A stretch of DNA of 64,000 nt. Origin: DASULK01 sp036381835. GTDB taxonomy: Bacteria; Actinomycetota; Actinomycetes; Mycobacteriales; Micromonosporaceae. The notes under the pieces are model-generated. The model ran no database searches and was not told where the DNA came from. It saw only the letters and a program-made list of their open reading frames with translations. A program made the position numbers and the translations under genes. Every line of letters starts with the position of its first letter. Position 1 is the stretch's first letter. This document shows positions 19,164 to 27,991 of this stretch, one piece after another. Location: assembly GCA_036381835.1 (NCBI GenBank), contig DASVCA010000222.1, positions 1 through 64,000 on the forward strand. The letters are read 5' to 3'.

Positions 19164-19525
19164 GGGTCCCTCCGGCGCACGACGGTGACCGCGACGTCGG
19201 CGAACTCGTACGGGATCGGCGCCTGCGGCTTGTGCACCGTCACAGTGGCCGCCGCCACCCGCCGATCCGTCAAGCAGACCGCCGCGAGCCGCTCGGCAAG
19301 TGTCTCGATCAGGTTCACGGGCTCGCCGGTGACCAGCGCGACCAGCCGCTCGGCGAGCACACCGTAGTCGACGGTGTCCCGCACGTCGTCGGAACGCGCC
19401 GCCACCGCGAGATCGAGTTCCAGCACCACGTCGATGACGAAATCCTGTCCCTCGGCGCGCTCGAAGTCGTACACGCCGTGCCGGCCGCGCGCCCGCAGCC
19501 CGGTCAGGACGATCCGGTCGGTCAT
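19160..19525 (-). CDS. folB: dihydroneopterin aldolase
   Basis: FolB (121 aa) cleaves dihydroneopterin to 6-hydroxymethyl-dihydropterin and glycolaldehyde. Family hallmarks are RGRHGVYDFERAEGQDF near the N-terminus, VDYGVLAERLV in the middle, NLIETLAERLA and the catalytic lysine in VHKPQAPIP. Both ends overlap neighbouring fol genes by four bases (ATGA at 19525, GTGA at 19163), so folP-folB-folK are translated as one unit. Confidence 0.96.
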   Translation of the reverse strand: MTDRIVLTGLRARGRHGVYDFERAEGQDFVIDVVLELDLAVAARSDDVRDTVDYGVLAERLVALVTGEPVNLIETLAERLAAVCLTDRRVAAATVTVHKPQAPIPYEFADVAVTVVRRRDP

Positions 19526-20439
19526 GCCTGCGCTCCGGCCGGTGCGAGCCGCGGACGGCCGCTGGCCCGCCACACCGCCAGCGCGTCCACGGTGGCGCGC
19601 ACATCGTGCACCCGTACCCCCCAGGCTCCGGCTGCCACCGCGAGGACGCTGGTGGCCGCGGTCGCCACGTCCCGTGCCAGCGGCGGACGGGGAACCCCGT
19701 CCGGGCCTGCCAGGAGGGTGCCCAGGTACGCCTTGCGGCTCGCGCCGAACAGCAGCGGATAGCCGAGGCTCAGCAGGTCGCCCAGTCGCTCGGTGAGCCG
19801 CCAGTTGTGCTCGGCGGTCTTCGCGAAGCCGAGGCCGGGGTCGATCACGATCCGGTCGGCGGCGACCCCCGCGGCGAGGGCGCTGTCGATCCGCCGGCCC
19901 AGCTCCGCGCGTACCTCGGCCACCACGTCCTCGTACGTGGCGAGTTCCTGCATCCGTCGGCTGTGTCCGCGCCAGTGCATGAGCACCCACGGGCAGCCCG
20001 CATCGACGACGACCTTCACCATGTCCGGATCGGCGAGGCCGCCCGACACGTCGTTGACCACGCTCGCGCCGGCGGCGAGCGCCGCGGCGGCCACCGAGGC
20101 CCGCGTGGTGTCGATGCTCATCGGTACGCGGTGGCGGGCGAGCTCCCGGATCACCGGGATCACCCGGGCGATCTCGGTCTCGGCGTCCACCCGTTCGGCA
20201 CCGGGGCGGGTCGACTCGCCGCCGACGTCGACCAGATGCGCCCCGTCCCGGTGCATTCGTACGCCGTGCTCGACGGCCGCGGCGAAGTCGCTGTAGCGCC
20301 CGCCGTCGGAGAACGAGTCGGGCGTCACGTTGAGGATGCCCACGACGACCGGTTCGCTCCCGCACAGGAGGTCGCCGGCAGGGGCGACGGCAGGGTCGAC
20401 GGCTCGCGGCGGGCCGGTGTGCTGGCCGAGCTGATGCAC
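19522..20439 (-). CDS. folP: dihydropteroate synthase
   Basis: FolP (305 aa) joins p-aminobenzoate to the pterin pyrophosphate and is the sulfonamide target. The TIM-barrel signatures GILNVTPDSFSDGG and GESTRPGA, then SIDTTRASVAAAAL, NDVSGG, DPGLGFAKTAEHN and FGASRKAYLG are all present. The GTG at 20439 is the best start but lacks a clear Shine-Dalgarno; further in-frame sequence upstream is Arg/Gly-rich and unlikely to be coding. In most actinomycetes folE lies directly upstream; here a 15-kb accessory block intervenes. Confidence 0.94.
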   Translation of the reverse strand: MHQLGQHTGPPRAVDPAVAPAGDLLCGSEPVVVGILNVTPDSFSDGGRYSDFAAAVEHGVRMHRDGAHLVDVGGESTRPGAERVDAETEIARVIPVIRELARHRVPMSIDTTRASVAAAALAAGASVVNDVSGGLADPDMVKVVVDAGCPWVLMHWRGHSRRMQELATYEDVVAEVRAELGRRIDSALAAGVAADRIVIDPGLGFAKTAEHNWRLTERLGDLLSLGYPLLFGASRKAYLGTLLAGPDGVPRPPLARDVATAATSVLAVAAGAWGVRVHDVRATVDALAVWRASGRPRLAPAGAQA

Positions 20440-20698
20440 AGCTAGACGGTACCGGTCCCGCGTCCGCCCCGGCCGCCGGCCACCAGCGGATTCTCGCTGG
20501 CCACGACCGGGTCGCGGGGCGCGCGGAAGTCGGACGACCGGCTGCGGGTTGTTGGATGCCGGGACGGGCCGTACGCTTCTGGTACTGCCAGTCATCGAAC
20601 GGTCGAAACCTTGAGGAGACGGGCAAAACGGGGATGAACGCCCAGTAAGGCTCGACAACCGCGTGGAGGTAACCACCGCGCACCGGGGAGGATGTCGG
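20440..20698. promoter_or_regulatory. divergent intergenic region at the left edge of the accessory block
   Basis: This 259-bp gap must hold the folP promoter (minus) and the start of the secretion-like operon (plus). TTGTTG-N17-TACGCT around 20570-20598 is a weak plus-strand promoter candidate. A GAGGAG site precedes a four-codon mini-ORF (ATG at 20634). The upstream GTG at 20663 could extend the first gene by 12 codons. No tRNA, integrase site or obvious direct repeat is seen at this junction. Confidence 0.3.
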
Positions 20699-21013
20699 AT
20701 GATCGCCGTTGAGCTGGTCGGCGGGGCGTGGGAGGCCGTAGCCCAGGCGTTCCACTCCATCGCCGCCGTGACAGCCGCGGAACCCGCGCCCAAGGGCATC
20801 GACACCGAAGGCGTCATCACCTTCTTCGCCAGCAAGATCGCTCCCATTCTGCTCGCCGTTCTCGGCGTGATCTTCATCGGGCGCGCCAGCAAGGGGGAGA
20901 TCTCCAGAGTGCTGACGAGTTCGGCGATCGCCATCGTGGGTCTGGCGTTCATCGCCGGAGCCGCCACGCTCTTCTTCGTCGGCGAATACCTAATCGACCT
21001 GATCTTCGCGTAG
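20699..21013 (+). CDS. small two-helix membrane protein, VirB2/TrbC-like candidate
   Basis: The 104-aa protein begins MIAVELVGGAWEA, with GGGGAGGA seven bases upstream of ATG 20699. After an amphipathic N-terminal part it has two membrane helices (about residues 47-64 and 75-99) joined by a short basic loop (GRASKGEIS). Size, topology and position ahead of PrgI-like and VirB4-like genes match VirB2/TrbC pilin-type subunits of type IV secretion systems, though sequence identity to pilins is not evident. No classic long signal peptide is seen. Confidence 0.6.
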   Translation: MIAVELVGGAWEAVAQAFHSIAAVTAAEPAPKGIDTEGVITFFASKIAPILLAVLGVIFIGRASKGEISRVLTSSAIAIVGLAFIAGAATLFFVGEYLIDLIFA

Positions 21014-21026
21014 CCGGGGCGACGAG

Positions 21027-21386
21027 ATGCGGTTACGCACCGACGACGACATCTACCGGGCCCGGCTCGTCTACCTCGGGCCGCCCGGCTACACGCTGCC
21101 CGTGCACCTGCCGTACGCGCAGTACGGCCTGTTCATGCTGCTGGTGCCGAGCTACATGTTCATCCGGTGGCTGTTCACCTTCGAAATCGAGCTGTTCCCG
21201 GCCTGGGAGATCGCGCTCGCGATCGTGACCACCTCCGTGATCTTCCGCCACGTCGACCCAGACCGGCCGGCCCGGATGGTCATCCGCACGGCGCTGACCG
21301 ACTGGCGCCGCACGCGCGAGCCGGCCAAGGAACTGCGGGACGCCCGGCTGGTCGCCCGCCACATCCGGATCGGTGAGCTGGTATGA
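21027..21386 (+). CDS. PrgI/VirB3-like membrane protein
   Basis: The 119-aa protein has a short basic N-terminus, two adjacent membrane helices (YGLFMLLVPSYMFIRWLF and PAWEIALAIVTTSVIF, about residues 32-70) and a basic cytoplasmic C-terminal tail. Small proteins of this layout directly before a VirB4 ATPase are the PrgI/VirB3 components of type IV secretion systems in Gram-positive bacteria. It overlaps the VirB4-like start as ATGA (21383-21386). Confidence 0.65.
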   Translation: MRLRTDDDIYRARLVYLGPPGYTLPVHLPYAQYGLFMLLVPSYMFIRWLFTFEIELFPAWEIALAIVTTSVIFRHVDPDRPARMVIRTALTDWRRTREPAKELRDARLVARHIRIGELV

Positions 21387-24300
21387 ACCATGCCTTCCCG
21401 CCGGGCTCGCGGGGCCCGGCCGATGATCCGCCTGACATCGCCGGTGACGTTCAGCGACGGGCTGACTACCCAACGCCCGATCCGGTGGACGACGACACCG
21501 TCAACGACCTGGTCACCGATCCCGGCCACGGGGCGGTCGCGGTTCTCCAAGCACCGAAGTCGAGGCAGCCGGTCAGCGCACCCGAACACACCGCCGGCGG
21601 CGAACCGGCCGACATCGAATCCCCGTTCCTCGACCTGTTCTCCGCCGACCAGCCCGCGGCACCCGCCGCGCCGAACCCGACCACCGGCCGAGCACGACCC
21701 GCCCTGATCCGGCAACGTCAACCGCAGGAACTCCCGCCCGCCGCGCCGGACACAGCACCTCCCGGATCGGACGGGAAACGCACCGCGGCCCGCCCGCGCG
21801 GCCAGGATCGCCCGCGCACCCGCCGAGACAGCCGGCCGGTCAAACCCCCCCGATTCAAGTTCGCCGACCGGGATCCGACGGTCGAACTGGCCATCACCGA
21901 GATCGCCGGACACCTCACCTTCACCGCGAACACCGTCACCGCCTGGTACTGGCTGCCCGAAGTACGGTGGGCCTTCCGGCCCGACGCCGAACGCGAGGCC
22001 CTGCTCTCCGCGATCTCCGAACAGTACGCCGGGCTGGCCGGCTTCCGACTGCACCTGCGGCGCACCACCCGCCCCTTCCCGGCCGACGAGTGGGCGCGCA
22101 CGATCGACGCCCACACCCCCAACCCGCTGCCGGCCGTGCCGGGCGCACCCGACTGGGCGGACCACCTCGTCGCCGCGCAGCGGCACCTGCTGTCGGTCAA
22201 CCACGCCGAAGGCCAGACCTATCTCGGCGTGACGTTCGCCCGACGGTCCCTCGGCGACTCGCTGCTGGAGCGGATGCGGCGGGCCTTCGGACGCGGCGTC
22301 GCCGACGGCGAGCGGCGCCGACTCGCCCGCACCGTGGACCAGTTCGACGAGGTACTGGGCAGCTTCGGCATGCGCGGTCGCCGGGTCACCCCGAAGGAAC
22401 TCGAATGGCTGATCCTCCGCTCGGTGGCCCTGTGCATGTCTCCGCCCAGCATGCTCTCGCCGGTGACCAGCGAACACTGGGAAAGCGGCGACCTGCTCGC
22501 GCTCACCGAGCAGATCGAACGCTACCGCTCGCCGTACGGCTCCACGGTCAAGCTGGTGAACCGGATGACCGGCGAGGAACGGCACGTCGCGGTGCTCACC
22601 GTGGGCCGGATGGAACCGCTGGAGATCCCGGAGCGGCACGAGCCGTGGCTGCACTTCCACGAACGCCTGCCCTGGTCGATGGAGCTCTCCTCCCGGGTCG
22701 ACATCCTCGGCCCCGCCGACTCGTTCCGGAACCTGGAACACCGGCTGCGGATGATCCGATCCCAGCAGCTCGACTACGCCGAACACGGCATCGACGCCCC
22801 GCCGGAACTGGAACGGCTAGCGAAACGGGCGCTGGTGATCGGCGACGAGATGACCACCGGCCTGCCGGTGGAGTCGGCACGCGCGCACGGCTGGCACCGC
22901 ATCGCCGTCGGCGGACGCACCCGCGACGAGTGCCTCGAGCGAGCCCGCCGACTCATCCAGCTCTACTCCCGGGAACTGCGCATCACACTCCAGCACCCGA
23001 AGAACCAGGACTGGCTGGCCCGCGAATTCATCCCGGGCGAGCCGGTGGCCAACACGGGCTACCTGCGTCGGATGCCGGTACGGCTGTTCGCCGCCGCCCT
23101 CCCGCAGGCCGCCTCCACCGTCGGCGACCGGCGCGGCGACCTCATCGGCCGCACCGCCGGCACCTGCCGGCGCCCGGTCTTCCTCGACCTGCACTTCCCG
23201 ATGGAGGTACGGGAACGATCCGGGCTGGCCGTCTTCGTGGCCGAACCGGGCGGCGGCAAATCCACCCTGCTCGGCGCACTCGGCTACCTGGCCGCCCGGC
23301 GGGGCGTGCAGGTGACGCTGCTCGACCCGTCCGGTCCGCTGGCCCGGCTGAGCGACATGCCGGAGCTGCGCCCGTACGCGCGGGTGATCAACCTGACCGG
23401 CTCCGAGCAGGGCACCCTCGCGCCGTACGCGCTGATCCCGACACCGCGCCGCGCCGAATTCCCCGGGGGTCAAGCCGGCGACCGGGAGTACCAGATCGCG
23501 GTCTCCAACGCCCGCGCCGAGCGGCGGATGCTCGTGCAGGACATCTGCATGATGCTGGTCCCCCCGCAGGTGGCCCGCGAAGCAGCCACGGCGACCCTGC
23601 TACGCCACGCGGTGCGGCAGGTGCCCGCCGAGGAGACATCCACGCTGGACGACGTGGTGAAGCAGTTGGCCGAGTTGGACGAGGACGGCAAGGAACTGGC
23701 CAACCTGCTTCTGGACACCGCGGAGATGCCGCTCGCCCTGCTGTTCTTCGGGCGGCCCCCGGAAGGGGCCCTCGGCGGCGACGCGACCCTCACCGTGATC
23801 ACCATGGCCGGCCTGCGACTGCCCGACCTGAAGATCGAGCGCGAGTACTGGTCCGCCGAGGAAGCACTGGCTCTGCCCATGCTGCACACCGCGCACCGGC
23901 TCGCCGTGCGGCGCTGCTACGGCGGCGCCATGTCCAGCCGCAAGCTGGTCGGACTCGACGAGGCCCACTTCATGGAAGGGTGGCGGTCCGGCCGCTCGTT
24001 CCTGGTCCGACTCGCCCGCGACTCCCGCAAGTGGAACCTGGCGGCGCTCGTCGCCTCGCAGAACCCACGCGACATCCTCGGGCTCGACGTGCAGAACCTC
24101 GTCTCCACGGTCTTCGTCGGACGGATCGCCGAAGACGCCGAGATCGCCTCCGAGGCGTTGCGTCTGCTCCGCGTACCGGTCAACGCCGGTTACGAAGCCA
24201 CGCTTGCTTCTTTATCTAATGTGGATTCTTCGTCGGCGACTCGACTCGGTTTCCGGGAGTTCGTCATGCGCGATGTGGACGGGCGGGTGCAGAAGGTACG

Positions 24301-24439
24301 GGTGGACGTGTCGTACGTGGCCGGGTTGCTCGACCACCTCGACACCACCCCCGGTGCGGCGCGCAGCGGTCCGGCGGCCAGGCCACCGGACCTGCCCGCG
24401 GTCGCGGCGGACTCGGACACCCCCGTGCTGGAGGTCTGA
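21383..24439 (+). CDS. VirB4/TraC-like secretion ATPase
   Basis: The 1018-aa protein has a disordered Pro-rich N-terminus (about residues 1-165), a middle domain and a C-terminal RecA-like ATPase. Walker A (EPGGGKSTLL) is near residue 623, Walker B (LVGLDEAHF) near 855, and VASQNPRDIL follows like the sensor region of VirB4/TraC ATPases. It would power substrate translocation or pilus assembly at the inner face of the membrane. One in-frame TTA codon (24212) lies in a short run of A/T-ending codons, out of character for this gene. Confidence 0.85.
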   Translation: MNHAFPPGSRGPADDPPDIAGDVQRRADYPTPDPVDDDTVNDLVTDPGHGAVAVLQAPKSRQPVSAPEHTAGGEPADIESPFLDLFSADQPAAPAAPNPTTGRARPALIRQRQPQELPPAAPDTAPPGSDGKRTAARPRGQDRPRTRRDSRPVKPPRFKFADRDPTVELAITEIAGHLTFTANTVTAWYWLPEVRWAFRPDAEREALLSAISEQYAGLAGFRLHLRRTTRPFPADEWARTIDAHTPNPLPAVPGAPDWADHLVAAQRHLLSVNHAEGQTYLGVTFARRSLGDSLLERMRRAFGRGVADGERRRLARTVDQFDEVLGSFGMRGRRVTPKELEWLILRSVALCMSPPSMLSPVTSEHWESGDLLALTEQIERYRSPYGSTVKLVNRMTGEERHVAVLTVGRMEPLEIPERHEPWLHFHERLPWSMELSSRVDILGPADSFRNLEHRLRMIRSQQLDYAEHGIDAPPELERLAKRALVIGDEMTTGLPVESARAHGWHRIAVGGRTRDECLERARRLIQLYSRELRITLQHPKNQDWLAREFIPGEPVANTGYLRRMPVRLFAAALPQAASTVGDRRGDLIGRTAGTCRRPVFLDLHFPMEVRERSGLAVFVAEPGGGKSTLLGALGYLAARRGVQVTLLDPSGPLARLSDMPELRPYARVINLTGSEQGTLAPYALIPTPRRAEFPGGQAGDREYQIAVSNARAERRMLVQDICMMLVPPQVAREAATATLLRHAVRQVPAEETSTLDDVVKQLAELDEDGKELANLLLDTAEMPLALLFFGRPPEGALGGDATLTVITMAGLRLPDLKIEREYWSAEEALALPMLHTAHRLAVRRCYGGAMSSRKLVGLDEAHFMEGWRSGRSFLVRLARDSRKWNLAALVASQNPRDILGLDVQNLVSTVFVGRIAEDAEIASEALRLLRVPVNAGYEATLASLSNVDSSSATRLGFREFVMRDVDGRVQKVRVDVSYVAGLLDHLDTTPGAARSGPAARPPDLPAVAADSDTPVLEV

Positions 24440-24440
24440 C

Positions 24441-26315
24441 ATGTCTGCGCGGACCAGGCAACCCGTCGCACTGGTCCTGGTCGTCCTCTTCGCCGCCATC
24501 GCCACCGTGTCCTGGCCCGCCGTCGGCAGCGCGGCCACCCGATCGGCCACCGGCACGACCGGCACGTTCGCCGCCCAGGCGCCGGTGGACCTGTGCAGCA
24601 CCGAGGAGTGGCAGGCGGACTTTCGACGCTGTGTGAGCAAGCTGCAGGACGTCGGCCAGGCCCGCGCCCAGTGCCTCACGCCCCCCACGCCCACCGCACC
24701 CGACTCCGGGCTCGCCGGCTGGTTCGCCGAACGCCCGGCGTCCGCCGCCCAGCCGGGCCCGCGCGGCCTCTACAGCGACTACGGCTACGCCGGTTACAGC
24801 TACACCACGTACGACATCGGATGCGCCGCCGGGCTGATCAACCCGGAGTACAAGTTCACGACCACCGTGGCCAACGGGGAGTTCATGCTGGCCACCGCGA
24901 TCGTCGGCGCATCGAACGCACTGCGGGAGCGGGCCTGGAACCCGGGCTCGATGTGGGGCTGGGCGGATCCGCTCGTCGAACGAGCCACCCGGGCCATCTA
25001 CGACGAGGTCTTCACCGTCTTCGGGGTCATCACGCTCTGCGTCGTCGGCCTATACCTGCTTTGGCGCTCTCGCCAGTCGGACATGAACAACGCCATGACG
25101 ACCGCGGGATGGGCGTTGTTGGTGATGGTGGTGGTGACCGCGTTGGCCGCCTGGCCGGTACGGTCGGCCAACCTCGCCGACCAGGGCCTGGTCGGCGCGC
25201 TCGGGGTCGTACACGACGCGGTGGGGCCAGGCGCCAAGAGCGTGCCGGCCGATAAGTGCGTGATGCCGAATCCGGAGGCGTGCATCGACAAGCGTCCGCC
25301 CGCGGTTCGCGCCGGGGACACGGTGACCGAGACGCTGCTCTACCGCAACTGGCTGCGCGGCATGCTCGGCTCGGCGGACAGCGAGACGGCTAAGAAGTAC
25401 GGCCGGGCGCTCTACGACGCGCGGTCGCTGTCCTGGGAGGAAGCGCAGAAGCTGCGGGAGAACCCGGGCACCCGGGAGGCGACGATCGCGGCGAAGCAGC
25501 GGCAGTGGATGAAGATCGCCGAGCAGATCAAGGCCGAGGACCCGGAGGCGTACGAGTATCTGCAGGGCACTCGCGACATGGATCGGATCGGAGCCGGGTT
25601 CATCGCCCTGCTCGCCGCCGTCCTGTTCGCGATGTTCGACCTCACCGCCTCGTTCCTGGTGCTGCTGGGCTTCCTGGTCTTCCGCTGGGCGGTGGTCGCC
25701 GCACCCATCGTGGGTACCGTCGGCCTCCTGCGGCCCGCGAGTGCGGGGCTGCGCCGGTTGGGTAACGCGGTGGTGGCGGCACTGTTCAACATCGCCATCT
25801 TCGGCACCGGCGGGGCGATCTACCTGTTCGCCGTTGACCTGGTGATGAGCACCCCGACCCTGCCAGGCTGGCTGCAGGTGGTGCTCGTCTGGCTGTGCGG
25901 CGTCGTGCTGTGGCTGCTGCTTCGCCCGTACCGGCGGATCACCCAGCTCGGCGGTAAGGATCCATCGGCTGCGGTGACCTCTGCCGGATCGTGGCACCGC
26001 CGGTTCTTCCACGACGTGCGCGAGGCGGCGAAGCTCAACGTGGTGGAGTCCGGCGGCACGGCCGAGCCACGGATCAAACGCGACGCGCCTGGCGAACGCG
26101 TGGGCGTGCGACCGGAGGCGCGAGCGGAGGAGCCGGTGACGCTGGCCACGTCGCAGACGCCGACGGCCACCCAGTCGGCGCGTCCGAGGGAGCGGGTGTC
26201 CACCTGGAGCGAGCCCGACATTCCCGAGCCGGCGCCCTCGTACGCCATCTATCGGCCGGACGCCGCCCCCGAAACGGCGACGCTCGATCGGGAAGCACGC
26301 GCCGAGGCGAGGTGA
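24441..26315 (+). CDS. polytopic membrane protein, VirB6/TrbL-like
   Basis: The 624-aa protein starts at ATG 24441, one base after the VirB4-like stop, with GGAGG six bases upstream. An N-terminal signal-like helix (residues 8-31) leads into an extracytoplasmic region with several Cys (CSTEEW, RRCVSKL, CLTP, IGCAAG). About seven further membrane helices follow in two groups (about 190-240 and 383-500), ending in a Pro/Glu-rich cytoplasmic tail. Position and topology fit the channel component VirB6/TrbL; this is inference from context. Confidence 0.7.
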   Translation: MSARTRQPVALVLVVLFAAIATVSWPAVGSAATRSATGTTGTFAAQAPVDLCSTEEWQADFRRCVSKLQDVGQARAQCLTPPTPTAPDSGLAGWFAERPASAAQPGPRGLYSDYGYAGYSYTTYDIGCAAGLINPEYKFTTTVANGEFMLATAIVGASNALRERAWNPGSMWGWADPLVERATRAIYDEVFTVFGVITLCVVGLYLLWRSRQSDMNNAMTTAGWALLVMVVVTALAAWPVRSANLADQGLVGALGVVHDAVGPGAKSVPADKCVMPNPEACIDKRPPAVRAGDTVTETLLYRNWLRGMLGSADSETAKKYGRALYDARSLSWEEAQKLRENPGTREATIAAKQRQWMKIAEQIKAEDPEAYEYLQGTRDMDRIGAGFIALLAAVLFAMFDLTASFLVLLGFLVFRWAVVAAPIVGTVGLLRPASAGLRRLGNAVVAALFNIAIFGTGGAIYLFAVDLVMSTPTLPGWLQVVLVWLCGVVLWLLLRPYRRITQLGGKDPSAAVTSAGSWHRRFFHDVREAAKLNVVESGGTAEPRIKRDAPGERVGVRPEARAEEPVTLATSQTPTATQSARPRERVSTWSEPDIPEPAPSYAIYRPDAAPETATLDREARAEAR

Positions 26316-26318
26316 GCG

Positions 26319-26861
26319 ATGCGAGCGGTGCTGCGCTTCCTGGCCACCCGGGTGCTGCGTTCCCGGGCCGGACTCGCGATCGTGATCGCCGCGCTCGTGT
26401 TGGGGATCGTGACGGCCGCTCGGATGGTGGCCGGACCGGTCGGTCCGCCTCCTGCGCTCACCCCCGTCCCACCGCTGGTGGCGACCCTCCCGGCCGAGGA
26501 CGACGACGGTCTCGCGTCGCCGGATGCGGTCGCATCGCCCACGTCGATTCCCGGTGCGGAGCCGCCCGTGGCCGTTGCCGTCGCCTTCGCCGGCGACTGG
26601 ATCCGACACGACGGGGTCTCCGCCGCCGAGTGGCACGCCCGGCTCGCGGAACGGGCGAGCACCGAGTTGGCACGCAAGCTTTCCGGCGTGGATCCGGCTG
26701 GCGTCCCCGCCGAACGGATCACCGGCGAACCACTCGTGATCCCACACTCGACCGCCCTCGTCGAGGTCGTCATCCCGGTGGACAGCGGCAGGCTGCACCT
26801 CCGGCTGATGGCGGTCAACGACCGTTGGCTGGTCGACGGTGTTGACTGGGAGCGAACATGA
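26319..26861 (+). CDS. membrane-anchored protein, possible VirB8/TcpC-like component
   Basis: The 180-aa protein has one N-terminal membrane anchor (LAIVIAALVLGIVTAARMVA, about residues 19-38), a Pro/Asp-rich linker and a C-terminal domain of about 100 residues ending in LRLMAVNDRWLVDGVDWER. A tail with 'ndrWlVd' strands is reminiscent of the NTF2-like fold of VirB8/TcpC proteins, which would suit its place in the operon, but the match is weak. A GAGGTGAG site precedes ATG 26319. Its stop overlaps the next start (ATGA). Confidence 0.55.
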   Translation: MRAVLRFLATRVLRSRAGLAIVIAALVLGIVTAARMVAGPVGPPPALTPVPPLVATLPAEDDDGLASPDAVASPTSIPGAEPPVAVAVAFAGDWIRHDGVSAAEWHARLAERASTELARKLSGVDPAGVPAERITGEPLVIPHSTALVEVVIPVDSGRLHLRLMAVNDRWLVDGVDWERT

Positions 26862-27976
26862 TTCCGTCGGAGATGCCCCGACCGGCCCGGCGTCGGGCCG
26901 GCATCGCGGCGGCGCTCACCGCCACACTCGCGCTCCTGTGCTGCTGCGGCGGTGTCGCCGCGTTCTTCCTCAGCGACCCGAGCGCCGAGGGCGACACCCT
27001 GCTGGCGGCCGCCCTCGGCTGCGGGGAGGGCGGGCCGATCGATCCGAACGGCGAGCTGCCCGACATCCCCGGTTACCGCGATGAGCAGATACGCAACGCC
27101 GCCATCATCATCAATGTCGGCGCGGCGATGGAGGTGGCGCGGCGCGGGTGGGTGATCGCGGTGGCGACGGCGATGCAGGAGTCCTCGCTCACGAACCTTC
27201 CCCACCTCGGCGACCGCAACGACCACGACTCCCTGGGTCTGTTCCAGCAACGACCCAGCCAGGGCTGGGGCACCCCGGAACAGTTGCAGGATCCCGAGTA
27301 CGCCGCGGGCAAGTTCTACGAGCGCCTGCTCAAGGTCTCCGGCTGGCGGGAGATGCCGCTGACCGAAGCCGCGCAGGCGGTTCAGCGCAGCGCCTATCCG
27401 GACGCATACGCCAAGCACGAACCGGACGCGACCATGATCGTCAACCGGCTCACCGACGGTGCGGCCCGTTCGGTCGGCGACGCCACCGACCCCCGCTGCG
27501 CGACGCCGGGTGAGGTCACCGCTTCCGGCTGGACCGCGCCGATCCGAGCCAAGGTCACCTCCGGCTTCCGTACCGCGAGCCGTCCCGGACACGACGGGGT
27601 CGACCTGCCGGCGCTGCGGCACACCCCGATCTATGCCGCAGCCGATGGAATCGTGATCACCTCGGCCTGCGACACCGATAGCACCGGCCGGCTCTGCCTG
27701 CGTGACGGATCCCCGTCCACCCCGGGCTGCGGCTGGTACGTCAAGATCCAGCACGCCGGTGGCATCGTGACCATGTACTGCCACATGCAGGAGCGCCCAC
27801 TGGTACGGGTGAATGATCGGGTCTCGGTCGGGCAGCAGTTGGGCACGGTCGGCAGCACCGGGCACTCGTCCGGGCCGCATCTGCACTTCGAGGTGCACGA
27901 CCCGCGGGCGGGCGGGCCGGTGGACCCGGTTCCCTTCATGCACGAACGCGGCGTGGTCTTCGATGTCGATGGTTAG
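26858..27976 (+). CDS. cell-wall hydrolase with lytic-transglycosylase-like and M23 peptidase domains
   Basis: This 372-aa protein begins with a membrane anchor (about residues 14-40). A lysozyme-like domain follows (about 70-190) with a likely catalytic Glu in AMQESSLTNL and LGLFQQRPSQGWG. The C-terminal M23 zinc endopeptidase domain (about 225-360) has the ligand motifs GHDGVDL and HLHFEVHD. Such VirB1/TcpG-type enzymes open the peptidoglycan for secretion machines. It is translationally coupled (ATGA) to the preceding gene. Confidence 0.85.
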   Translation: MIPSEMPRPARRRAGIAAALTATLALLCCCGGVAAFFLSDPSAEGDTLLAAALGCGEGGPIDPNGELPDIPGYRDEQIRNAAIIINVGAAMEVARRGWVIAVATAMQESSLTNLPHLGDRNDHDSLGLFQQRPSQGWGTPEQLQDPEYAAGKFYERLLKVSGWREMPLTEAAQAVQRSAYPDAYAKHEPDATMIVNRLTDGAARSVGDATDPRCATPGEVTASGWTAPIRAKVTSGFRTASRPGHDGVDLPALRHTPIYAAADGIVITSACDTDSTGRLCLRDGSPSTPGCGWYVKIQHAGGIVTMYCHMQERPLVRVNDRVSVGQQLGTVGSTGHSSGPHLHFEVHDPRAGGPVDPVPFMHERGVVFDVDG

Positions 27977-27991
27977 CTGTGGACGGTACGG

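Noticed and set aside
20634..20648. four-codon leader ORF (ATG AAC GCC CAG TAA) before the secretion operon
   Set aside because: Too short to support; there is no sign of attenuation structure around it.
21967..24219. 750-codon plus-strand frame inside the VirB4-like gene
   Set aside because: It is the shifted frame of the ATPase gene; the ATPase frame has Walker motifs, this one has none.
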